This document shows, in pieces, positions 33,201 to 44,511 of a stretch of 64,000 nt of DNA. The stretch covers positions 62,342,122 through 62,406,121 of the forward strand of contig CM072516.1 in NCBI GenBank assembly GCA_036898135.1, written 5' to 3'. The position numbers and the translations under genes were made by a program. This DNA comes from Oncomelania hupensis. Its lineage: Eukaryota > Mollusca > Gastropoda > Littorinimorpha > Pomatiopsidae. Numbering within the stretch: position 1 is the stretch's first letter; the number at the start of each line of letters is the position of its first letter. The notes under the pieces were generated by a model that had not been told where the DNA came from, ran no database searches, and worked only from the letters and a program-made list of their open reading frames with translations.

Positions 33201-36200
33201 CCATCACCTGGCGCCTTAGGGGTAACGGTACCAAGACTTGACGTAGTGGTTTCCCTCCGTTGACCCTCGGGTGCTGGAAGATTCGATACAGGATCTTGGC
33301 CTTCACCTCAAAATAGACCGTACCACTGCCTTTGGTCACGTGGTCTTGGCGGTTCCTGTACTTGTTTAAAGTACTATCATCTTCCTGGAGCTGGATCAGC
33401 TTATCTCTGTCCACGATGGCAGCTTTAGAGTTGTCGGCGACCTTCAGTGGCGTAGACGTCTTGTCTCTCTTGGCCTGGGCCCTGGTTGTAACGGCACCGA
33501 CGATCTCTGGTCGGCAGGGCTGAGCCGGAGTAACCACATTGTCCCGTAGCAGCTCTGTAAGGTCTCCATCGGGAAATGGCAATGGATCCTCCTCCACAAC
33601 TTCGACGTGTTGAGTTGAGGCAGGACTCCACTCTGGATCGGGGTTGTCGGGTCGTCTCGCGCCGTCGATATTCCCGATCATCAAATCATACAGCGGCTTC
33701 TTCAGGCAAACCGCTTCGACTTCGCCTATGTAGAAAGGGGTGTTGACATGAATCTTCGCAACTGGCGCTTTCACACATTTGCTGTCGGCCATAAGTGTCC
33801 ATTTTGAATCGCCAGTGAACTGTTCTTTAGCGATTAGGTCTTCTCTGACGATGACCCCACTGCAGCCAGAGTCTCTTAACACAGTCACTTCATGATTTCC
33901 GACGCGTCCCTTTGAAACAGGCATGTTCTGGACGGTCACAGCTGCGCTGGCGACGACGGGGATGGATTTTCCGTTGGCAAGGAGAAGTTGGCCATCGGTT
34001 ATGCACTCTTGCACGTCCGCGGGAGTAGCTGCGCGCTCGGTTTCACTCGGAAGAATGACGCTCCCGCCGCACACTTGATGGTCAGATCTACTGGTTTGCC
34101 GTTGATTGGAGAACCGCCTCTGCCGGTTGCCCGCCGCTGCGTTGTCCGTACTGCTCCGCTGTCCGCTACTTTTGTTTTGAGGACAGTTAGAAGCTCTGTG
34201 GTCTGTAGCGTTGCAGGTGAAACAGCCCCTTGAATGCCCTTCCCTGGGAGGTGGCGTGGAGTCCGTCTGTCTCTGGCTCGTCTGGCTTCCCTGGATCTGG
34301 TTCACATGGTTTCCAGTCTTCTGAAAATGTTTCGTCGCGCTGGGTGGCCCCAGGGTTTTCCCATGAGCGATGAGATATCTTTCAGCAGCCTCAGTCACAT
34401 CTTTAAGCGTCTGCAGCTTTTGTTCTTCTAAGTGGGTCGCTAGGTCCTTGTGACAGGCATTGAGAAATTGTTCCTTCACGATCAGGTCATGGAGACTGTC
34501 GTAAGACTTCGTTTCGCCTGATAACTCCACCCACTTGTGTAGATATGACGACAGGCGCTCCACAAACTGCTTTGGCGTCTCGTCTGACTTAGGCCGGCAT
34601 TCACGGAAGCGTTTACGGTAGCCCTTCTCTGTAAAGTTGTAGCACTGCAACAGGGCCTCTTTCAAGACGTCGTAGTTTTTGGCGTCATCGTTCGACAGTC
34701 TGGTGTAAACTTCGAGAGCTTGCCCCGTCAGAAGTGCACTCAGTCGAATTGCCCAGTCTTGAGGTTGCCAGTTAGAGCTTTCAGCGAACCTTTCGAATCT
34801 CGCCAGATAACTGTCAATCTGGTCCTTCCCGTCGACGAAAGCTGGCAATTTTGGAGCCGTGTTGTCACTGATAACTTGTGGCGCATGCTGTTGTTGCTGG
34901 ATGCGCGCCAACTCTAGTTGGAACTGCCGATCAGCTTCTCTTTCCTCACGCCTGCGCTCATCTTCTCTTTCTTGCCGCTGCTGTTCAATTTCCAGACGCT
35001 TCAGTTCAAATTCTCTTTCTTCACGGCGACGCTGCTCTTCTACGTCTAGACGCTTCTGTTCTAGTTCTATTTCTTTTTCTAGACGCTTCTCTTCCAATTC
35101 TCTTTCTCGTATTCTCTCCTGAGACTTGACGTACTCCGTCAGCTGCTTGCCTTTTAGATTCAGTTCAACCCCTTTCTGCCAGAAGTCAGCCATCTTGATG
35201 CTTCTGGAAAGTTCTTTTCAAGAAAGTTCTTTTTCTAGAAAGTTCTTGACTGTAGAGTTCTTTTTTTTTTCTTTTTCTGGAAAGTTCTTGACTGTGCTGT
35301 ACCTTTCTAGACTGTTCTAGAACAGCACGCTTTCTGCAGTAGCGCTGATGCTTGTCACTAGTCGCCTTCGCTGACGCAGGCCCCGCTGTCCTCGTCGTAT
35401 GCGACGCTGCACCACGCTGGTGTTGATGTATACGCTCCTGTGCTGAAGTAGACGCGACGTCCGCTCGACGCTCGCTGTAACACTGGCGATGTAGCTCCGA
35501 GACTGTCCCTTGACGTAGTCTTGCGGCAGCCACGTAGTCCCGATCTGTTGTTCGCTCACGAAGCAACTCTTCAGCGACTACACGCCCTTGCAGTCAACCC
35601 GAACCTATCGGTGATGTAGTCCCAGTATGTTGGCCCCTCTCGACGCAACTCGTTGGCGGCTACCCTCGATGACTGCTTATCGTAACGTTGACTCGCTTGT
35701 AGCAGTTGAACCCTTGGCTATGGCGTGAATCGCGGCTTGACCCCCAAAATGTTACACTCAGTTCGATGTTGGTGTTTTCTATCAGTATCTGATTCAGCCC
35801 CGATGCTTGAATTCCTGATAAGGTGTAACTCAGATTCGTTTATTCACACAGCCCGTCCAAACAGCATACAAGTCACAAAGTCGACGTATGAAGTTTTCCA
35901 CTTTTATTCAGCACACACCAACAACTGCATACAATTCTCAATTCAACTCAACAACTTTCACAGCAACTTTCCAAATCACTATCAACAACTTTACTATCTC
36001 AACAACAATCTCGGCACACGATTAAATAACCTCTCTCTTTTCCGGAAAGATTTCGAATACCGTAGAAATGACGCACTGCCACCAATCGAATAAAAGATCG
36101 TCATCACTGACTTACGTCAATACATATTTTTATATCTTCCAGAACGACCTCTTGCTTTTACATGTATCGGGAAATTTCTATCAAGAGTAAACACGCATAT

Positions 36201-39200
36201 CCAGAAGATTCTCAAATAATATCGACTAACGCAAATTATCAACGTTATACAAAGCCTTTCCTAACAACAATGCAAACTCAAATCAAAGGTAAATAAACGC
36301 CATTATTGAATACTTTGCAAAACGAAACGATTAGATCTATCGTGCGCGCTTCCGACATACTTTCGTTCACGTTTCAACGTAACACCATCCTGCAATGAGG
36401 TAGAAGAAGAGGGAGACCGAAAAAGAGGTGGGAGGACATTCGAGAATGGACTGGCTTGACATTGAGCGAAGCCATCAGGGTTGCTGAGGACAGAGAAAGA
36501 TGAAGTATGCTGGTTAAGTGATCATCTGTGGTGCCCCAACGACCTCAGCGTTACAGGATAGGATAGGATAGGAATATGCAAGAAATTGCACACAAAATAT
36601 ACAATGTATTTTGTACCACATTGTAATTTTAAAAAAAAAAGAAAAAAAAAAGAAAGAAACCACTCCCACTACAAAATGAAATCTTATAGTAATGTGATAT
36701 TAATTTCAGCACTGTGAGTCAACAAAGACTATACAATGTTGTGTGCAGTCAGTCTGATTTTGCAATCATTTCCTTACAATCTCACTAATCCCTGCAACTC
36801 TTGCACACATACAATCCCCTGGAAATGCTGCATCATCTTAAACACTGCCTGTCGTCAACATACCTGGATGCTCTTGTAAACACGACCAGCACGCCGGTCA
36901 AAGACAGAGAAGGTTTTGTCCTCGCTGCCAGAAATGATGTAGTTATGGTCTGCGGCTATACACAGGACAGGCTGCCTGTGCCATTGCTTGGTACTGATGG
37001 TGCCAGCTTGACGCGTGTCAATGAAGTACACTTTCTTGTCAAAACATCCACACACGACGAAGTCTTGCTCCACGTGCAGGTCCAGTACTGCTGACTTGCA
37101 CCTGTAACATCAGGCCCGATGCTAGTGCAATCGTACACTCTGTTTCTCTGTTGAAACATACAGTGAAGATAAAATAATTTCAAACAAATTCAAACACTAC
37201 ACTTTCAAAGTGTTTAACAGTCTCAGTTATTTCCCTTCGTTGAAAAAAACGAAGCTAAAATAAAACAATTTTGTTAACTTGGCTAGATATTCAAACCAAT
37301 CACAGGTCTCAAACTGTTTGAAAATATAATCTTCACAGCACTCGGGCACTGGAATGTATAGCTGTACAGAAACACTCACTAATAAATACAGTGAGTCACT
37401 TTCTCAGCTATTTAAAGCACAGCAATCAAAGTGCAATGCCAAACTTACAAAATATGGGTCATCAGCCCATTTAAACATACACACAATCCCAGTCAATATT
37501 AATAAAAATAACTATATGCACTCATGGATTGTGAAAGCACTTGCCTGGTTGCCAAATATAAGTAAAAATCCTTTAGGATGACCTACACTTTGTCGTTGAC
37601 TAGCCCAAAAGATCTTTTTTTTTTTGGGGGGGGGGGGGGGAGGGGGGCGGGGGGGGGGGGGGCCATGCCATGCCCAATTCTATTTTCAACAGTACTTTCA
37701 AAGTTTACCAAACCCCAAACTATGTTCTGATATTTGTTAGTGAAAACTGTTTACCGACTAGTGAGCAGGCAAGTAAGCACAGGCCTATTTAAATTGAAAC
37801 TGCAAGATAGACAGCACTCGTATATACAACCTACTGTTAATACTAAAAGCAGCCTGCCTTGAACAACAGTCCTTTTTGTTTGTGGGATGAAGTGGGAGAG
37901 TGGTCATCCAAGTGTTTGTTGGGACGTTTGCGTGCATGATGGGTGAATATGATCTATACTCACTTGTAAGTAGATACCACATCACACTGATGCCCAAGGT
38001 CCCACACTTTGATCTTGGTGTCCCATGATCCCGTGTAAAGATGGTGGTCTAGAGAAGACATTGACCAGATCCAACCCTGTTTCAAAACACAGAACAACTA
38101 GAAAGGCAAGGGCCACATGACTCACATGCTCCTTGTAAAACTTGCAATATTTAACATGAAAATAGGTGACCAGAAAAATAAAAATGAAACGTTGGCATTA
38201 AAATGCAAAGTAATATCGACTCTAATCTTTCTATGCTCTTGACCACAAGATGACCTTCGTCTCCGACTCCAAATACACTCCAGCAAAAGTTGTATTCAAA
38301 ACAAAACCAAAAAACGCTGACCTTGGGATGACCTTGTCCTTCAGTGACCTTGAAGTGACCTTGAGATGACCTTGATCTTCACATGACCTCTCACTCATGT
38401 CTGATCAAATAACCCAATGTTGTTGCATACGACGGGTTAATATAAAGCCATTCTACTGTATAATGATATGGGGTGGTTTTTTTTTTTTTGTGTTTTTTTT
38501 GTTTGTTTTTTTTTATCAGTACAACTTATGTTAATCTGCTGAATAAAAATTGATACAACAAGAATCTATTTTTTTTAATGATTTTGCAAGTTCTAAAATG
38601 ACTTTGATCATCAAGATCAAGGCCAAAAACGGAATAAATCGCGGGTGTAGAGGAAAACTATTCTAAGTGACATTTTGACCGAAATTGAGTTTTTCCCATG
38701 GTTTAAACAGCCATAGAGGGGGGCAACTTCTGTCAAAATATCAGAACTGTAGCTTAAAAAATGACAGAGTTATAACCCTTGAAAAAAATATTCTATCTTT
38801 GTCTTCAGAAAATGTTTGGTGGAAAAGTATCCTATATGGCAGTTAGAGTAGTTTTCCTCTCAAATATTTTCTAATATTATTAGAAAAGGAAGAAGACTAT
38901 TCTAACTGTGTAAGTTAGAATAGATTTCCTCTCGAAATGTGTCTTTGAAAACGAAGTAAACTATTCTAACTACCTCTTAGAATACCTTTCCTCTCAAAAT
39001 GGTTTCTTCAAAAATGAAGAAACTATTCTAAGAGTCAGTTAATATACTTTTCCTCTCAAACATTTCTTCCAAAACCCCAAAAATATATTTTAAGTACCGC
39101 TTAGAATAATTTTCCTCCCAAACGTCTTTGCTATGAGAACAAAGAAAGTGCCAGTTAGAATACTTTAGATCTGAGTGGATTTTTCCATTAGGAGTCCTGC

Positions 39201-42072
39201 GTGAGAAGCGTGCTCAATATTTTCAGCAATTTTAGTATGAACACTCACTAACGCAAGGTGTACTTTCTGCTCAGTAGCAGAGCTGGTGTGTGTGTTTCTA
39301 ACAATGTTGTGGCGATTCTAGCCCAAGACAATATTGATAAGGTGAGTTTACATTTTATACAGACGTGTGTCGGTTTGGGTATTTGTATCTTTATATGCAT
39401 GGGGATTGTGAGAAAGAAATGACAGAGACGACACACTATTTAGTATGCCACCAAAATGTCATTAGGCTAGCCTATGCCGTAATGCTAAAGAATAGTACTA
39501 GCAGCGTGTTGCTGTTTGCAAATAACCTAGATCTATGCTGCTTTATTTTCAGATGTTTGTTCGCTTGCTTGTTTCTTTCTTTCTTGCTTGCTTGTTGTTT
39601 TTGTCTGATGACATGCAAGCAAGAACATCAGACAAAAACAACAAGCAAGCAAGAAAGAAAGAAACAAGTCTGCATCAGCCGTTGGAAAGTGGCGGGGGCC
39701 GAGATTAGACCCATTGGCATCCGGGTGTACTCATAGAGGCCCATAGGAGTGACGAAGGCTGTTTTGGGTTGATCTCGGGGGTCCATGGCGATTTGGTGAT
39801 ATTCACTGGCCAGGTCCAACGTGGAGAAGTATTGGGCCCCAACCAGCGCGTCAAAGGACTTAAATGCGAGGTAGCGGATACGCATCACCAACCGTCTTGG
39901 CGTTTAAGCGGCGATAGTCGACACATAGCCGCACAGTCCCATCTTTCTTTCGCACAACGACGATTGGTGCCGCGTATGGACTGTGGCTCTCGACGATGTT
40001 GTTCTTCTCCAGGAGTCCTCTGATGTGGTCTTGGATTTCCTTCAGCTGGTGAGGTGGGATGCGCCTGCAGGGTTGGGCGACGGGCACTTCGTCTCTCGTC
40101 CGCAGTTGATGTTGGACGATGTCCGTGTAGCCCAAATCCAACTCGTTTTGGACAAAGGCTTCTCTGTTCTTGCCTAGGACTTGTTGAAGAAGTTCCCACT
40201 GTCTGGTTGTGCCATCGAACGTGGGGCAGGGAATGGTGTTCTTGGTGGTCTGTCCTGATGGTGTTCCGATGGTGACCACGAGTTCATTTACAGTGGCGGT
40301 GAATGCCACCTCGTCCTTTCCTTGGACATCCTCTACTGTCTGCAGTGACGCCAGTGGAGTCCGGGCTGGAAGGATGACGTCCATCTCTGAGAGATTGGCC
40401 ACTCACACGTATCGCTGTGAAGCGTCACCGCTGACAAGGGTCGGAACGATCAGCAGACCTCCAGGCAGGGGTTGTGCTAAAGGTGACGCCAGTAGCTGTC
40501 GCGTAGGGCGCTGCGTTGAGGTCTTTCGCACAGTGGCTATGGCGAAGGGTGGGACCACTGTTTGTACTGCTGTCTTGGCGATGCCTTGGACCAAGGTGTT
40601 GTCATGTCACACTTCTTGGATGGACGCAAACAGGCATTGAGGTAAGCTGGTCGGACTGGCTGTCATCCACTCTCCCAGGACGTTCATCCCGACCAACAAC
40701 GGCAGGCGCTTCTTGCGTTCCCTCATGACCGGTTCCGTGGGCTCCCTGACGACCAGGATGGGAATACCAGAAAACGTGGGTCCCGTCCAACTGCAGCTCG
40801 GCGACCAGGATACCGGAGTAGGGTACCTCTGCGCCGTTTACTGCCCGCAGCTTGAGGTGGGACGACTGAATGAAAACGTCACCAAGATTCTCGGTGACCC
40901 AGGTCTGCGTCGCAGTCGTTACCTCGCTGCCCGTGTCGAGGAGAGCTTGCACAGCTCGGCCATTGATGCGTGCGGTTGTCGTGGGGCATTCGCCAATCAG
41001 CCTTTTACTGCCCTTGCCCCCTGTTGCCTGTGTTTCGACAACGGGGCTAGCAGTTTCCCTGCTGTCCTCGTGGTGGTTGGACGTGGGGTTGTCTTTGAGG
41101 ACAGCTCCTCTGGAGGTGGCCCCTTCGGCCGCAAACCCAGCAGACGGCAGTTCTGGTGTCACGTTGAGGAGCCGACTGTGGACGTTGCTTTAGCTGCTGC
41201 AGCTGCTCCTTCAGCTCTGCTAGTTGACTCTGCAGAGCCGCCATTCCTTGGGGGTCGGGCACCGGCGTTGCTGTCTGTTGTTGGGTTGTCACGCTTCCGC
41301 TCTGGCCCGCAGGTAGGAGACATCCTCTCCCTTAATGATGCGGCTGAGCTCCCGTCGAAGGTCTTGTGATTTGAGCCCCTCAACGAATTTATCACGCAGC
41401 ATTTCGTCAGAGATGCTGCCAACCTTTCTTGTATTGGACCGCAGGGCCAGCTGCTGAAGTTGTTGGCCGTACTGCAGCACGGTCTCTCCTGCTCCCTGCT
41501 GCCGGCTGTGGAACCTGCTTAAAGTGCTGGTGACTCCCCTCTGGTCGGACACCCAGGGCCTCCTCTGCCGTTTTCACGTCTGCCCGCTGGATGATCTCCT
41601 GTCGGGCACAGCCGCAGAGCGATTGAAGCAGCCACTCCATAGCTGTACCACCATCCAGCTGGCAGTGGCCCAGGATTCGCCGCGCCTCCTGTGTGAAGTC
41701 CTCGACGTCATTGCCATCCACCGTGAAGGTTGGAAGTTTGGGGGGGGGGGGGGGGTGGCATCATCCACAACTTCTGCATGGTCGAGGAGGGTGCGTGGGT
41801 GGAAGAAATGTCATCTTGCGCCGCTTCTGATGTCCTCTCGTGACTGGATGGGTGATGAGGTGTGGTGTCGCCTCTGTGGGCCCCTCCTTCCTGGATGAGG
41901 GTAGTCTCTTCGCTCTCGCTTTCCACTGGTCGGTTCCTCAGCTGCCTTGCCTTCTTATATGCCTTCCTTGGGTTTGTCATCTTTCTTGATCCTGCTCGCA
42001 GCGCCAAAATTTTTGTAGTGGTGTTGGATGTTGGAGAGAAGATGATAAAGTGATGGAGGCTAGGGTGATGAA

Positions 42073-42136
<64 letters not shown>

Positions 42137-44452
42137 CCCCCCCCCCCCCCCCCAAAGCCAGTTCGTTGATGACCGTTGAAAGTTTTATTCTCGAAGTGCA
42201 TCATACTAAGAGAGCGCAACAGGCAATGCTCCATTTGTACTAGATCTAAATAAAAGTCTTTTTGTGTATTAATGCAGTGTAATTTGACCAGTCATGTTCA
42301 CTTTATCAATGCTATTTCATTTTGGTAGCTGCATAACACGTTGTCATTATTTTATTAGTGCACTAATAAAATACATGAGTAGTAGTGGTACAAGAGTAGT
42401 ACATAACGACTTATGTCTAATATGATTTTAATTATTTTATGTTGATGGTACTTTGGAAAATGAAGATAAGGTTACGGTTTTGTATTTGGTTGGAATAAAA
42501 TTGGAACTCGATTTTGAGGATGAATACACAGTGTTGCTTTCTCGTTCTTTTGTTTGTTACAGAAAACTATTGTAAGTGTATCATGTGTAAGTTGTTTTTT
42601 TCCCTCAGTTTTCAAAATTTTTCGAGAGGAAAAGTATGCTATTTGACTCTTACAATAATTTTCTTTTCTTTCCTTTTCTCAGCAATGGAGGAAAACTATT
42701 CTTTCTGACACATAAAATAGTTTTCCATTAATATTTCAACATTTTCAATGGAAAACTATTCTATGTGGCAGATAGAGTAGTTTTACTCATACTATTTTAC
42801 AGAAGGAAAATATTCTAAGTGGCATTTTTTTTATTTTAACAAGATAGGAAAAGATTTTTGAGAAAGGTATTGTCAAAAACAGACCACGATCCATTTATCT
42901 CCTACATATATGGGTTTCAGACCATAAAATTACTTTTTATTGAAATAGGAAGATTTTTTGCTTCTCCTGTAAAATTTCAAAAAAGTCACTTAGAATAGTT
43001 TTCCTCTAGACCCGCGAAATATGAAAGATCAAGCTATCATCTCTAAATACAACACGTTTGTACTTTATATCTCTCATAGTTCAGGGTCAAGGTCACTTCA
43101 AAATAACTATACTGACTTTGGACAGCTCCAGTGATGGAGTGAGGATGACCAAATTTGCATTGGATGCGTGCCTCATTTATATTTATCATACATCAAAAAA
43201 TCATATTTTTCAATATTAAAAATCTAGAAAAAATAAATTTTGTTAAAATTTGTCATTTTTCGACTAACATTTGTTGAACTTGTGACCTTGACCTTGAAGT
43301 GAAGTCATTCATTCATTGATCATTTGTGAGGTCTCGTGGGTATACACCATCTTAGTCTTACCAAGTTTAGTTGTAATAGTTGAAATAGGTCCTGGGATAT
43401 TAATCCACTTGCAAGTTTTGCACAGTCAGAAGGCGGACAGAGGAGAGACAGACAGACAAACAGACATTTTTCTATATGTCCTTTTTTGACTATTTAGTAC
43501 AGAATTGCAAAAATCTTGAAATGTTTTTTGGGAGGGTGAGTACATAGACACGTTGCTATGTATGCGGGTCCAAAACAGATACATAATTATATGCAAAGCA
43601 TGTAAGGGGACAAAATATTAAAAAAATCTCACATTGTGGGCCTTGTTGATACAGTGCAGCTTCATGTCCTTTTTGGTCTCAGGCCTGTCAAGGTCATACT
43701 TGCTCAGGTCCAGCAACGTCAGATAGCGATCTCGTGATCCTGCAGCCAGGAAACGTCCTTCCTAGCAAGGGCCAAAAGCAAACGCATTACAATCTAACAG
43801 GGGTGTGCTGCAATTTTCAGCTCTGTCCCTACAGACATAAAAATAAAAAAAATTAAAAAAAACAACAACAAAGCTGTGTGTCTAGTGATAAAACTCTGCA
43901 AGAAGAATGACCTCCATACCTGCATAAGGTGGACAACATCGACAGCAGCAAACAAGGCATCATTGTACATGAAATGGTCCATGTGTTCTTCTGGCCTGCT
44001 CCACTCTTTGTGACGGCGTTCTCTCTCCACACATACATCCCACCAGCACAGCTCATCTTTAATACAAATTAAGAACAGAAAAGAATATTTCCAGTTATTT
44101 TCAGTGGATAATATTAATCCTAATAAGTCTTTTATACTTACTACCAACTTCTCACTTTTTGTACACTGATTGGATTAACCAGCAATTCCCAGCATTTTAC
44201 TTTATGAAATCTTAATATGTTGTGAGAAATGACAACAGGGACATTTTGGCCACACTATATTTAATATGATTAGCATCTGGTTAATGCCATGGTTTGTTTT
44301 TGAAAACCGATATAAAATTAATTAATTTAGATAGCTTTCTAAAAAGTAAAAGGTTAATTTAACTGATTTATTTAGGTATTTTAGTTAGCCTTTCCTTATT
44401 TTATGGGCCAATGATGTCATGCCAGTCTAAAAACCTCTAGAGCAATCCTGGT

Positions 44453-44511
<59 letters not shown>

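Larger units (their letters stand above)
30722..36384 (-). mobile_element. Gmr1-like Ty3/gypsy LTR retrotransposon, RT/RNase H deleted
   Basis: 5663 bp bounded by two LTRs (30722-31355 and 35750-36384), each TGTTAC...GTAACA, and by a perfect 5-bp duplication CCATC (30717-30721 and 36385-36389). On the minus strand the order is 5' LTR, primer-binding site (TGGGGGTCAAGCCGC, three bases after the LTR), leader, one ORF and a polypurine tract (GAGTGGGGGGTTA) before the 3' LTR. The ORF order Gag-protease-integrase-RT remnant is that of Gmr1-like elements and not of ordinary gypsy. The LTRs differ by only about three substitutions and one indel, so the insertion is recent. It lies in FBXW9 intron 5 in the gene's orientation. 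Confidence 0.9.
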
